From the NCBI GenBank assembly GCA_003973385.1, contig QNYK01000043.1:1-54196 (forward strand): 54,196 nucleotides of DNA. The letters run 5' to 3'. Position numbers and translations under genes: made by a program. Below the pieces are notes generated by a model, which searched no databases, was not told where the DNA came from, and saw nothing but the letters and a program-made list of their open reading frames with translations. Shown here in pieces: positions 24,711 through 33,545 of this stretch (position 1 is the stretch's first letter; each line of letters opens with the position of its first letter). Source of the stretch: Bacillota bacterium. Its GTDB lineage: Bacteria; Planctomycetota; UBA8108; UBA1146.

Positions 24711-25352
24711 TCAAAGGACGCTGAAAAGCAGCAGCAGCCCGACCGGAATGCCCATCGTCGCCAGCACCTTTTCCAGCAGGCACATCCGATCCGGATCCTG
24801 CCCGTCGACCGACTGTACCCCTGCCCCGACGCTACTCGCTTCGACCCCATGTGAGGCCGGTGAGGCCACTTGCAGTGAATCCTGCAGTGAATCTTGCAGT
24901 GAATCTGGCAGCGGCATGACGGTGGCCGTTCCCTGCTCGAGGACCGTCGCCACTCCCCGACGACGGGCGCGCTTGCGGGCCACTGCTGACCACGCCTCGC
25001 GCGCCACACTCCAGTAACAATGCAACGACGGCTGTCGCTGCTGCGTCTGGAAGCGGCTCAGCCAGCTCCAGCTACTGTGGCGGGAAGGACAGGTACTGTG
25101 GCGGGAAGGACAGGTACTTTGGCGGGAAGGATCCGGACGCCGGGGGTCTCCCGCAGGCCGCGCCGGGTTGGTGCCCGGGTGGAGAGGGAAAATCTCCAGC
25201 TGGCGGCGCGAGCGGGACACCCCACGGCGCGACCCGGACATCAGGGATTCGGCATCTGGGGCGGAAGCTGCATCTGGGACGGAAGCTGCATCTGGGACGG
25301 AAGCTGCATCTGGGACGCTGTGCTGGGGGTTAGAAGCGTGTCTATTTCTCAT
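24711..25352 (-). CDS. Repeat-rich protein with C-terminal membrane anchor, upstream of lexA
   Basis: ATG 25352 has GAGGA eight bases upstream; the product is 213 residues. The chain is low-complexity and Ser/Arg/Pro-rich, and ends in a single hydrophobic helix (LLEKVLATMGIPVGLLLLFSVL split at residues 190-213), so it may be tail-anchored. Three tandem repeats lie in it: 18 bases (SVPDAA), 21 bases (7-residue unit with CPSRHST) and 12 bases (DSLQ). All units are multiples of three in this one frame, which argues that it is truly translated. No family was recognised. Position before lexA suggests SOS control; SOS-linked small membrane proteins in other phyla (SidA, YneA) inhibit division, but no homology is claimed. 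Confidence 0.6.
   Translation of the reverse strand: MRNRHASNPQHSVPDAASVPDAASVPDAASAPDAESLMSGSRRGVSRSRRQLEIFPLHPGTNPARPAGDPRRPDPSRQSTCPSRHSTCPSRHSSWSWLSRFQTQQRQPSLHCYWSVAREAWSAVARKRARRRGVATVLEQGTATVMPLPDSLQDSLQDSLQVASPASHGVEASSVGAGVQSVDGQDPDRMCLLEKVLATMGIPVGLLLLFSVL
24870..24905. repeat. 12-base tandem repeat x3
   Basis: Three copies of (T/C)TGCAGTGAATC in the gene upstream of lexA, encoding DSLQ three times. Confidence 0.85.
25073..25135. repeat. 21-base tandem repeat x3
   Basis: Two exact copies of a 21-base unit beginning TACTGTGGCGGG and a third diverged copy, in frame within the gene upstream of lexA. Confidence 0.85.
25252..25320. repeat. 18-base tandem repeat x3.8
   Basis: Units of GCATCTGGGACGGAAGCT at 25252, 25270, 25288 and a partial fourth at 25306, encoding the six-residue SVPDAA-type repeat near the N-terminus of the gene upstream of lexA. 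Confidence 0.85.
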
Positions 25353-25456
25353 CGACTGTTCCTCTGTCCTGGAGCCTGCTGGCTGAAAGATCACGGGTGA
25401 GCGGTTCGCCACTTCTTCGCTGGCACCCTCGCAGGAACGGCGTATCATGCTCCTCG

Positions 25457-25508
25457 CCGGTCCGAATCTGGGTTCGTATACTGGGTTCGAATCCAGGGTT
25501 CGAATCGG
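25457..25508. promoter_or_regulatory. Four 13-base direct repeats (GGGTTCGAATCCA type), candidate LexA operator array
   Basis: Units CCGGTCCGAATCT, GGGTTCGTATACT, GGGTTCGAATCCA and GGGTTCGAATCGG follow each other without gaps between the lexA-linked gene and the divergent TraB-like gene. Two contain the palindrome TTCGAA, and GTTC recurs every 13 bases. The period is not a multiple of three, unlike the coding repeats nearby, which fits a regulatory rather than coding role. Spacing differs from the alphaproteobacterial LexA box (GTTC-N7-GTTC). Confidence 0.45.
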
Positions 25509-25701
25509 GGAGGACTGGCGCGCGTCCTGGCCGACCACTCATGATCTTCTCGCTCGAATCCAGCCTCCTCAGTGCTGCTCCCGCGGCATTCGGGAACCGG
25601 GCGGTGTTAGGGGGATCTTCGCCGAACAAAACCCTAACATCAAGGGCAAATGGCGGTCGGTAGAAATTGTCACAAGATAAGTAATAAAAAGGGTTTATAC
25701 G

Positions 25702-26658
25702 ATGAAACTGAAGCGAAACTCGAAAATTCGCCCGAAATTGTTCGCAGTTCTGGCGGTCTCCGCCTGGCTGGCGGCAGGCGCTTCGATCGAGGCTGCACGG
25801 GCAGGGGAACCTGTCGAGGACTTCCTGATCTTTCGCCGCACCGGTAGCGCCAGCGCTCAGCTGGAGACCTCGGTGACGCGCTTCAGACACCCCGAGAGCC
25901 AGCAACTGGTGAGCCTGGTCGCCGCGGTCCACATCGGAGAGGTGGGCTATTTCCAGCGGATTCAGGAGCAACTCGACCGCCACGATCTGGTTCTCTACGA
26001 GATGGTCGGGGGACCCGCGCCCGGTTCCCCGGATGCGCCGGTCGAGGCGCAGGAGCATGACGAAGTCGATGAGATCAACCGACTGGAATTCATCTCCACC
26101 TTGCAGCGGGGGATGCAGGAGATGCTGCAAGTCGAACACCAGATGCAGCAGATCGATTACACCCGTGGCAATCTGCGCCACGCCGATCTCACATCCCGCG
26201 CCTTCAGGCTCGCGCTACAGGTCCATGGACTCTTCGATATCGACCCGAATGCGCTGCTGAAGGGGTTTGCCCCCGCCATGCTCGATGGGTTCCGGTTGCA
26301 GGCGGCACTCTCGACCGACGATGACCAGACCGTCAATCGAGTGCGGTGGACGATGGCGCAATTGCTCGCCAGATCCGCGAACCAGATGGCAATTCTGGGG
26401 ATCAAAGATATCGAAAAACCAGAAGATCTGATCCTCGGCATCCGCAATGATCATCTGTGGAAGGTCTTCCAGCGGTCGGTTCCCGAACGCTGGCGAAGGA
26501 TCGCCATCTATTACGGAGCCGCACACTTGCCAGACATACGCAGGAGATTGCTGGAAAAGGGCTGGGTCCAGGTCGAGGCGATCTGGATCCCCGCCTGGAA
26601 GATACCGGCTGGAGATCCGATGCCCTTCATCGACATCGAACGACGAGCACGTCTCTGA
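25702..26658 (+). CDS. TraB/GumN-like exported protein
   Basis: The 318-residue protein has a basic signal peptide (about residues 1-34, ending near AARAGEP). The TraB/GumN pattern is visible: a first strand and histidine motif LVSLVAAVHIGEVGYF (about 70-85), DLVLYEMVGG (about 94-103), and near the C-terminus RIAIYYGAAHLPDIRRRLLEKGW with the second histidine motif. In related families these motifs are proposed to form a metalloprotease-like site; activity here is unproven. It is divergent from the lexA-linked gene and followed 11 bases later by a thiolase gene. A weak AAGGG precedes the ATG. Confidence 0.8.
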   Translation: MKLKRNSKIRPKLFAVLAVSAWLAAGASIEAARAGEPVEDFLIFRRTGSASAQLETSVTRFRHPESQQLVSLVAAVHIGEVGYFQRIQEQLDRHDLVLYEMVGGPAPGSPDAPVEAQEHDEVDEINRLEFISTLQRGMQEMLQVEHQMQQIDYTRGNLRHADLTSRAFRLALQVHGLFDIDPNALLKGFAPAMLDGFRLQAALSTDDDQTVNRVRWTMAQLLARSANQMAILGIKDIEKPEDLILGIRNDHLWKVFQRSVPERWRRIAIYYGAAHLPDIRRRLLEKGWVQVEAIWIPAWKIPAGDPMPFIDIERRARL

Positions 26659-26669
26659 CAGGAGGCCAC

Positions 26670-27929
26670 TTGAAACCAACTCGCAGGGTCACCATCGCAG
26701 GGGGTTCGATCACCCCCTTCATCGGCAAGTTCCACCCCGATTTCATCTGGAAAAAGCACCCCGATTTCGGTCAGCGTGAAAATCCAACGCTGGAGCAGTT
26801 GCTTCACCGTGTCGCTCTCGGTGCCTGTTCCGATGTCGATATCGACCCGGCCATCATCGACCGGGGATATGTGACCAACTTCGTCGGCGAGTTGTTTTCC
26901 AATCAGGGGCACCTGGGAGCCATGACCGCAGGCGCACACGAGGGCTTCCTCCACACTCCCTTCACCCGGCTCGAGGGAGCCTGTGCCTCCGGGGGGCTCG
27001 GGATCGCCGCGGCTATCGATGCGATCCAGGCTGGTGCCGATCTGGTGCTGGTTGTCGGAGCCGAAGTTCAGACGACACGGAACGCAAAGGTCGGAGCAGA
27101 CTACCTCGCCCGCGCCGCTCATTACGCCAAGGAGCGAAGCATCGACGAGTTCACATTCCCGGCGATGTTTGCGCGAAGAACTCGCGCCTACTGCGAGAAG
27201 CACGATGTCACTCCCGCACAACTGGCACCGATTGTCGTCAAGGCCTATGCGAATGCCAATCGGAACCCGAATGCCCACATGCACGCGGTCACGATGAGCC
27301 AGGAGCAGGCGGCCAATGCTTCCGATGCCAACCCCTGCTTCCTCACCAACGAGGAACTGAACCCGTGGTTGCGGATCAGTGATTGCTCACAGGTTTCAGA
27401 TGGGGCTTGTGGCGTGATCCTCGCTTCCGACGAGGGCCTGGATAAACTCGGCAGCGGTGCGAATCGAGCGGTCCAGTTGACCAGTTGCTCGGTCGCCTGT
27501 GGACCTCTGGGCGCGGTTCCCGACTACACTCGCATGGATGTGACCTCGGCCGCGGCGAGCCGCTGCTACGGAGAGTCTGGCTGGGACGCTACTGATATCC
27601 AGATTGCAGAGGTCCACGACTGTTTCAGCATCACCGAGGCCTTGATCTGCGAAGCACTCGGATTCTGTGACGAGGGAGAAGGGATGCAGATCGCCGCCGA
27701 TGGAGTGACATCCCTCGAGGGATCACTTCCCGTCAACAGCGGTGGCGGTTTGATGGCGTTTGGACACCCGGTGGGCGCGACAGGTGTCAAACAGGTGTTT
27801 GAGATATTTCGCCAGATGAACCGATTGTGCGGGGACTATCAGGTCGCAAACTCACCGACACGCGGCCTCTGTGCCAACATGGGTGGAGATGATCGCACCA
27901 GTGTCGTGACCTTGATGGAGAAGAGTTAG
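26670..27929 (+). CDS. Thiolase-family protein (acetyl-CoA acetyltransferase/SCP-x type)
   Basis: The start is TTG 26670 with GGAGG five bases upstream, giving 419 residues. The nucleophile Cys lies in LEGACASGGLGIAAA (about residue 104). Later motifs are VHDCFSITEALICEALG, GGGLMAFGHPVGATG with the catalytic His, and CANMGGDDRTSVV at the C-terminus, the non-decarboxylating SCP2-type arrangement rather than the classical beta-ketothiolase CAGGG ending. Such enzymes join or cleave acyl-CoA units in fatty-acid or branched-chain metabolism; the substrate is unknown. It forms a short operon with the nitroreductase. Confidence 0.88.
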   Translation: MKPTRRVTIAGGSITPFIGKFHPDFIWKKHPDFGQRENPTLEQLLHRVALGACSDVDIDPAIIDRGYVTNFVGELFSNQGHLGAMTAGAHEGFLHTPFTRLEGACASGGLGIAAAIDAIQAGADLVLVVGAEVQTTRNAKVGADYLARAAHYAKERSIDEFTFPAMFARRTRAYCEKHDVTPAQLAPIVVKAYANANRNPNAHMHAVTMSQEQAANASDANPCFLTNEELNPWLRISDCSQVSDGACGVILASDEGLDKLGSGANRAVQLTSCSVACGPLGAVPDYTRMDVTSAAASRCYGESGWDATDIQIAEVHDCFSITEALICEALGFCDEGEGMQIAADGVTSLEGSLPVNSGGGLMAFGHPVGATGVKQVFEIFRQMNRLCGDYQVANSPTRGLCANMGGDDRTSVVTLMEKS

Positions 27930-27939
27930 AGGAGGGTTG

Positions 27940-28602
27940 GTGTCAGACTCTGATCGGAATCCGGACCTCGATGTCGCCGCTTCCATCGAGGCGAGACGCT
28001 CGACCAAGGATTTCCTGCCAGATCCCATCGATTCGAGTTGCCTCGATCAGATCCTCCACCTGACCACCGAGGCGCCTTCATCCTGGAATCTACAGCCGTG
28101 GCGCATCATCGTGGTCGATGATCCGGACTCACGGGCAAGACTACACGAGGCCTGCTTCCGACAACGACAGGTGCTGGAGGCGCCGGTGACGATCGTCTTC
28201 GCGGTCGACATCGATGCCTGGCAGCGCGACATGGAGCCGATCATCGAGCAGGCACAGAAAACTGGAGCCTGGCCTGACGATTACTGCGACATCGCTCGAA
28301 AGGCCATCCCAGGGGGTCAGACTGCTCTGGAAAGCAGCGGCCGATTGCGCGAATACGCCATGAAAGATGCGATGATCGCTGCCACCCACTGTGTGCTGGC
28401 AGCCACCTCTTTCGGGCTGAAAACGACCTTCATGAACGGGTGGCGCGAACAGGCGGTCAAGCAGGTGATCGGAGCCAGCGCCAGGGATGAAATCGCCATC
28501 GCGGTGCTGGTCGTGATGGGCCACGCGGATCGGACACTTCCCCATCCGGGCAGATTACCCAGAAGTCAGACCGTTTTCCGCCAGCGCCTGGGCGATGGCT
28601 AG
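27940..28602 (+). CDS. Nitroreductase-family flavoprotein
   Basis: The GTG at 27940 is preferred over TTG 27937 because AGGAGG (27929-27935) then has a normal spacing; 220 residues. The FMN-binding N-terminal signature IEARRSTKDFLPDPI is followed by TTEAPSSWNLQPWRIIVV, MIAATHCVLAATSFGLKTTFM and IAVLVVMGHAD. Members reduce nitro groups, quinones or enones with NAD(P)H, usually as dimers. The substrate is not predictable. Its stop overlaps the convergent PilZ gene by four bases. Confidence 0.9.
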   Translation: MSDSDRNPDLDVAASIEARRSTKDFLPDPIDSSCLDQILHLTTEAPSSWNLQPWRIIVVDDPDSRARLHEACFRQRQVLEAPVTIVFAVDIDAWQRDMEPIIEQAQKTGAWPDDYCDIARKAIPGGQTALESSGRLREYAMKDAMIAATHCVLAATSFGLKTTFMNGWREQAVKQVIGASARDEIAIAVLVVMGHADRTLPHPGRLPRSQTVFRQRLGDG

Positions 28603-29684
28603 GCGCTCGATGCCTCTTCTGATCCCGGAGTGGGTTCTTCTCCCGGATCGTCCGAGAAACAGACATCCGTCGTCTGGATCCTGGAGCTGAAAACCAGCGA
28701 AGCGATGCGATCTCGATCGATGCCGCTGAGCCCGACAAAACGCACCCCGACACCCCCTTCCGGATCTTCCCCTTCCAGATCTTCCACCGCTGCCACCACT
28801 CGGGCTGTGATGTCGTGGCTTTCCAGCGTCGGGATGCCACGGATCACCAGCAGGTCGCCTCGCTGAAGGGGAGCTTCAGTAGAGAGGGCCAGGCCCCCTG
28901 TACCGATGTCAATCAGGTTCGCCTCCTGAAGAAGTTGCCGGTCAGGATCATCCTGAGTGCGGCTTCCCATCGGCAGATGCAGGAAGCGGATCGGGGTCTC
29001 GTTGGGGATTCTGGCGAAGCGGCGTCGTTGCTGGACTCGGATCCTGTCAGGTGTCTCGAGAAACAGGAACCACTCGCCCAGCTCGCGCTTCTCCTGCAAT
29101 CGAGTCTCGAAATGGAGTCCGCCAAGATCTTCACGGAAGAAGGCGACCTGGAGATCATCTCCAACTCGCCAGTGGAGGTCGGTCTGGGCCCGATTGGCCT
29201 GTTCCACGACACGAACTGCAATGCTATGAGAATCTCTATGAATGGCGACGCTTCGAACATGGACACCGTCCGGCCCCTGGATCAACAGTTCCTCATCTTC
29301 GAAGGGTAGAGAGACGCTCTGGGTGTTCACTCCTTGCACCTCCCAGCCGCGCCGGATCCGGATGCGATCGAGGGCACGACGCATCTCCAGATCTCTCATC
29401 AGGTCTGGCTGCTTCTCGAGGGCGCATCGCAATGCGTGCTCGAATCCCAACCTGGAGTTGAGCAATCGAGCCGGCTCCTGCTGCTCGGTCAATTGTAGAA
29501 TCTGCAGCAGCAACTGAGCTTCGGCGCCTTCGATGCCTCGGGCGAGCAGGTCATCGAGGCACCAGTTTTGTCCGGCGGGCTCGGGTGAATTGATTTGCCA
29601 GGGGGTCTTTCGCCAGCGCAGCCACAGCAACGAGAGCAGCAGCACCCCGGCCACCAGCCAGACCATCACAGTTTCAACTGTCAT
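28599..29684 (-). CDS. PilZ-domain membrane protein (c-di-GMP receptor)
   Basis: The 361-residue protein has an N-terminal membrane helix (ETVMVWLVAGVLLLSLLWL), a helical cytoplasmic region to about 110, a YcgR-like beta domain (about 120-215), then a PilZ domain with QQRRRFARIPNETPIRF (RxxxR motif) and LIDIGTGGLAL (the D/N-x-S-x-x-G motif with Thr in place of Ser). It should bind cyclic di-GMP and could adjust motility, secretion or surface attachment. The final 20 residues are acidic. The start ATG has GAGGA upstream. Confidence 0.85.
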   Translation of the reverse strand: MTVETVMVWLVAGVLLLSLLWLRWRKTPWQINSPEPAGQNWCLDDLLARGIEGAEAQLLLQILQLTEQQEPARLLNSRLGFEHALRCALEKQPDLMRDLEMRRALDRIRIRRGWEVQGVNTQSVSLPFEDEELLIQGPDGVHVRSVAIHRDSHSIAVRVVEQANRAQTDLHWRVGDDLQVAFFREDLGGLHFETRLQEKRELGEWFLFLETPDRIRVQQRRRFARIPNETPIRFLHLPMGSRTQDDPDRQLLQEANLIDIGTGGLALSTEAPLQRGDLLVIRGIPTLESHDITARVVAAVEDLEGEDPEGGVGVRFVGLSGIDRDRIASLVFSSRIQTTDVCFSDDPGEEPTPGSEEASSA

Positions 29685-29783
29685 CGAGAATCCTCATCGT
29701 TACTTCGACCCGGAACACTCCCATTCCCCCCATCGGCTGCTGGACCACGAATCTTGAGGGAATTCGGCAATAGAGCCGGCGTG

Positions 29784-32255
29784 CTAACGACCTGCGACGA
29801 TGTAACTGCCTCGGTTCTGGTCGGCGAGTTGCTCCATGAAGGTCGAGGAAAAGCCAACCGAGATGGTATGGATCGTCACCTGGCTCTCCTGATTGAGGCG
29901 CAGGATCTCCTCGAGGATTCGCTCGGGATCGACGAAGGTGCCCATGCTCGGGGCACCATCGGAGAGGAAGAAAATGGTATCGACTTCACCCGCCTTGAGT
30001 ACCTCGGCCAGCGAATCGTAGATATTGGTGCCGCCACCCGGCTGCAGACCCAGCACGAACTGCTTGGCATTCTTGACCGATTTCGGAGAGAGCCTGACCG
30101 GCTTCGGGTTCAGATTGACAGGCTTGTTATCGAAACGAACCAGGTTGAAGAAAGTTCCAGGGCGCAGTTTGATCAGGGCGGTGAGCAATTCACTCTTCGC
30201 CAGGGCAATCCGAGTCATCGATTCGGATCCACCCCCTTCCTTCGGGACCGTCACCTGCTGGCTCATACTGCCCGAACAATCGATGACGAAGGCAATCCGT
30301 CGGCTGATGATCTCGACGCCAAAATACGACGGAGTGCGAGCCGCATCCGGATCGGCCTTGCGAACGAAGGTCTTTCCGCCCTTTTGATCAGTTTCCTTCC
30401 TGGCGATCTCGACCGGATCGTAGCGATCCCTCTCACGCTGCCAGTACTTGCGCCAGTCCTCCACTTCCGGACCCAGGTCTGCGCCGGTCACCGTGATGAG
30501 GCACGCCACGACCTGTGGCAGCAACGCTCCCTGTTCTCGTTCCATCGCATCGAGCAACGCATCGACGAGGCGCACATCATGAACACCCTCGAGCGCCCTC
30601 AATGCCGCCGAGCGAACCTGCCAGGCGGGATCGGTGAGTGCTTCAATTCGCCGAACCAGACTCGCCTCATTCGAGATCTTCCCCAGCGCAGTCACGACCA
30701 GCGTGCGAAGTGCCACATCCCGGTGGTTACCCAGTGCCAGCAACATCTCGAGAGCCTCTGTCGGATCGAGCCGGATCAATGCCCTCACCGCTTCTCGCTG
30801 GAACTCGGCGTCTCGCTTCATCTTTCTCGAAGCGCGCGTGATGTCCTCCACTGCAGAAGCTGAACCGAGCAGTGCCAGCGCTTGAACCGCCGCCTTGCGA
30901 AGTGGTGCCGATGGGTGCGTCAGTAACCCTGACAGGGTCTCTGCTGCACGCTTGAATCCAGCTCGACCCAGTGCGTCCGCAACTGCGATCCTGGCCAGTA
31001 ACCGTGCTCTGTCCTGATCGAGTACCTTGTCGTGCAACCACCCGAGCGCCTTGGCATCGCGAATCGATCTCAAGGAGCGCAGAATCAGATCAAATTTCTT
31101 GCGATGTACCGCAGGGATCTGATCGACCGAATCCCCTGCGGGAATTATCTCGACAAGCAGACGGGCCGCTTCACGGGTTCCGATCCTGCCCAGCAGATCG
31201 AGGGCTGCATCGGCCACCAGTTGATTGGCCCCGGTCGCCCAGCGTTCGATGGGATCCAGTTTCACCTTCTCCAGGTGCCGCGGTCGCATCGCTTCGAGTA
31301 CTGCTCGACGACCAGCAGCGGTCAGGGAGGGAAGCCTCGACAGGATCAGTTTTGCCGCCTCATCCCCTCCCACGGAAAGGAGTGGAACCGCTGCGATCGC
31401 CTGGATCTGCTTGTCCGGTTTTTCCAGCAGACTGCGAAGGAAAAACTCCGACTCACGGCATCGGCAATCTCCCACCTCATCGAGAATATCCTCGAGACCC
31501 TTGATCCCCTTGGCCCGCTCTGAATACGGCAGTGCCATCCAGCGGGAGTGCTCCCGCTCCCACTGCCTCGCCAGATCGATCATCCGCTGGCGGGGTGGTC
31601 TCAATGTAGTGAGGAGATTCCTCGCCTTCCGAGCAGCACCTTTTGCGGAATGCTGTGAAATCAGCCGATTCCAGGTCGACCTGGCCCTGGAGAATTCCCC
31701 CTGCTCCCTCAGGCAATAGCCCGCATCGAAGAGGCACTCCGGGACCAGGGCATGTTCGGGAAAGCGCCTCGGCACCTGATCGAAACGCTGCTGGGCTTGC
31801 TCCCACTCGAGGTTTTCCTGCAGGCAGTGGCCGAGTCCGTGCAGTGCCATCGCAACGGTGTCATCGCCGGGATCGAGAGATAGAAATTCGAGATAGCCCT
31901 CACGAGCGGGGCGAGTTCGACCGAGCAGTCGCTGGCATTCCGATCGATAAGCCAGTGCCTGGTGGGCGCTGACCGTCTGTGGCCAGTTGTCCCTGACCTG
32001 TTCGAACTGGTCCTCCAGTTCGAGCAGGCGCTGGTTGCGCGCTTTCTTCGCTCTCGGCAAATTACCGAGACTCTTGACCGCTTTCTCCAGAGCGATCTTC
32101 TCGGGGCCATCGACCTGCTCCGAGGACGGCTCATCTTCGCCGGTCGGTTCCGGCTCTATCACCTGTGCAGTGACCGCTGCTCCACCAGTCAGCAGCCACA
32201 TCATCAGCAACAGTTGCAGAGCAACGCGAGGCGAGATCGATCGCTTGGAGTGCAT
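29784..32255 (-). CDS. Exported TPR-HEAT-VWA protein
   Basis: The 823-residue protein has a signal peptide (LLLMMWLLTGGAAVTAQ). TPR-like repeats occupy about 60-215 (HQALAYRSECQRLLGR, GHCLQENLEWEQAQQRF, FDAGYCLREQGEFSRA). HEAT-like repeats follow from about 265 to 600 (LLTHPSAPLRKAAVQALALLG, WQVRSAALRALEGVHDVR). A VWA domain (about 655-823) has the MIDAS motif FVIDCSGSMS, then FNLVRFDN and FFLSDGAPSMGT. The order suggests a periplasmic or surface scaffold that binds a partner in a metal-dependent way. Long proteins mixing HEAT and VWA are frequent in planctomycetes. Confidence 0.87.
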   Translation of the reverse strand: MHSKRSISPRVALQLLLMMWLLTGGAAVTAQVIEPEPTGEDEPSSEQVDGPEKIALEKAVKSLGNLPRAKKARNQRLLELEDQFEQVRDNWPQTVSAHQALAYRSECQRLLGRTRPAREGYLEFLSLDPGDDTVAMALHGLGHCLQENLEWEQAQQRFDQVPRRFPEHALVPECLFDAGYCLREQGEFSRARSTWNRLISQHSAKGAARKARNLLTTLRPPRQRMIDLARQWEREHSRWMALPYSERAKGIKGLEDILDEVGDCRCRESEFFLRSLLEKPDKQIQAIAAVPLLSVGGDEAAKLILSRLPSLTAAGRRAVLEAMRPRHLEKVKLDPIERWATGANQLVADAALDLLGRIGTREAARLLVEIIPAGDSVDQIPAVHRKKFDLILRSLRSIRDAKALGWLHDKVLDQDRARLLARIAVADALGRAGFKRAAETLSGLLTHPSAPLRKAAVQALALLGSASAVEDITRASRKMKRDAEFQREAVRALIRLDPTEALEMLLALGNHRDVALRTLVVTALGKISNEASLVRRIEALTDPAWQVRSAALRALEGVHDVRLVDALLDAMEREQGALLPQVVACLITVTGADLGPEVEDWRKYWQRERDRYDPVEIARKETDQKGGKTFVRKADPDAARTPSYFGVEIISRRIAFVIDCSGSMSQQVTVPKEGGGSESMTRIALAKSELLTALIKLRPGTFFNLVRFDNKPVNLNPKPVRLSPKSVKNAKQFVLGLQPGGGTNIYDSLAEVLKAGEVDTIFFLSDGAPSMGTFVDPERILEEILRLNQESQVTIHTISVGFSSTFMEQLADQNRGSYIVAGR

Positions 32256-32297
32256 GAGGCGGCCTTCTATCCCTCGAAAATTGACGCCCGCATCTTA

Positions 32298-32756
32298 CTA
32301 TGCGGAGGGCATCTGGGCGAGATACCGGGAGATGGCGATGACGGCGATCACCAGCACAATTCCCAGTGACAGCCACTTCGAGGCGGACTGGCGAATTTTC
32401 ACCATCAACCCGGATCGGCCGACCATCGCCCCTGCGATGAAGAGGGCCCCGATGGCGAGCAGAAACTTGATCCCGAATAACATGTGATAGGCAGGTCCGC
32501 TCGCCTCCAGCGTATCCTGGAAGTCTGCCTTGGGCATCCCCACTGCCATGAGTTGGTAGAGGCCGGTGACGACCAGGATCGTGGCTCCGACGTGCACCAT
32601 CGGCCTCCAGCGACCGCGGATCTGCTCCCTGATCTGATCGTCCCCGTCGGAGGAACTGAGCACGGGGTGGACCGCACGCCACTGAAACAGCAGTGTGCCG
32701 GCGATAAAAAAGGCGACGATGACATGGATCAGGGTACTGATTTCGGGTCCTGACAC
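32298..32756 (-). CDS. Four-helix inner-membrane protein (CopD-like)
   Basis: GTG 32756, with GGGAG upstream, gives 152 residues; the much longer open frame upstream is out of register with family-like sequence and overlaps the KDPG aldolase gene. Four membrane helices are clear: STLIHVIVAFFIAGTLLFQW, MVHVGATILVVTGLYQLMAV, FGIKFLLAIGALFIAGAMVG and WLSLGIVLVIAVIAISRYLA. Conserved-looking histidines lie in helix 1 (IHV), helix 2 (VHVG) and before helix 3 (YHMLFGIK), as in small CopD-type membrane proteins that may bind haem or copper. Divergent from eda. Confidence 0.75.
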   Translation of the reverse strand: MSGPEISTLIHVIVAFFIAGTLLFQWRAVHPVLSSSDGDDQIREQIRGRWRPMVHVGATILVVTGLYQLMAVGMPKADFQDTLEASGPAYHMLFGIKFLLAIGALFIAGAMVGRSGLMVKIRQSASKWLSLGIVLVIAVIAISRYLAQMPSA

Positions 32757-32852
32757 GGGCAGCTCCCATCCTTGGTTCGGTTGAACTGAGCACCTTCGCC
32801 CCGCATCATGCCCTCCCCGTGGCAGATTGCCACCTGAGATCGAGGAGGACGC

Positions 32853-33518
32853 TTGGCCATCCGGCGCATGAAACCAGATCAGTTTCTCGGATTGCTCGGT
32901 GAGACGCGGGCGAGCGCCATCTTGAGAACTCCTCACGGGGATCTCGCAGCAGAGGCGATGTGCAGCGCCATCCGAGGTGGATTTCGCATCTGCGAGTTCA
33001 CGCTGACGATTCCAGACGCACTGGAGCACATCCGGAGCATCTCGGAACAGTTCCCTGATGTCGTGGTCGGTGCAGGCACGGTATTGACTGCAGATGACGC
33101 TCATGCTGCCGTCGAGGCGGGGGCCAACTTTCTCGTTTCCCCGGTGGTCGACATAGATGTGATCGAGACCGCCACAGCACTGGGGGTCGCCAGCATGCCT
33201 GGCTGCTCCAGTCCCACGGAGATGCTCACTGCGCACGAGGCTGGAGCGCCACTGGTGAAGTTGTTCCCGGCGCCTGCCGCAGGAGTTGCGTGGCTGAAAG
33301 CTGTTCTCGGACCGCTCCCGTTCCTGAAAATCGTTCCCACCAGCGGTGTCGACCTTCACAATGCCGCTGAATTCCTGGCCGCGGGAGCCTACGCCATCGG
33401 TTTCGTTGCTCCCCTGTTCGCTGCTGAGGATGTGGAAGCGAAGCGTTGGGATGTGATCGAAGAGAGGGCCCGCCAGATGCTGGAAAAATGTAAACCTCAA
33501 ACCGTGCCGAAAGGCTGA
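32853..33518 (+). CDS. eda: 2-dehydro-3-deoxyphosphogluconate (KDPG/KHG) aldolase
   Basis: The class I aldolase splits KDPG into pyruvate and glyceraldehyde 3-phosphate in the Entner-Doudoroff route. TTG 32853 follows a strong GAGGAGG. The 221-residue barrel shows FRICEFTLT with the catalytic Glu, VVVGAGTVLTADDAHAA, ANFLVSPVVD, MPGCSSPTEMLTAHEAG, LVKLFPAPAAGVAWLK with the Schiff-base Lys, and PTSGVDLHNAAEFLAAGAYA. All key residues are present. No edd or other pathway genes are adjacent; the next gene is a metal-dependent hydrolase 27 bases on. Confidence 0.92.
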   Translation: MAIRRMKPDQFLGLLGETRASAILRTPHGDLAAEAMCSAIRGGFRICEFTLTIPDALEHIRSISEQFPDVVVGAGTVLTADDAHAAVEAGANFLVSPVVDIDVIETATALGVASMPGCSSPTEMLTAHEAGAPLVKLFPAPAAGVAWLKAVLGPLPFLKIVPTSGVDLHNAAEFLAAGAYAIGFVAPLFAAEDVEAKRWDVIEERARQMLEKCKPQTVPKG

Positions 33519-33545
33519 AGCCTGTTCCAGGAGGAGGAGATTCAA

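Noticed and set aside
24290-25009. Minus-strand ORF overlapping lexA and the repeat-rich gene in another frame
   Set aside because: Arg/Ser-rich out-of-frame translation of lexA; the three-base repeat periodicity supports the other frame.
25457-25508. tRNA T-arm-like GGGTTCGAATCC sequences suggesting a tRNA gene or attachment site
   Set aside because: The stem has a mismatch, no acceptor, D-arm or anticodon arm fits upstream, and the unit recurs every 13 bases, which suits an operator array better.
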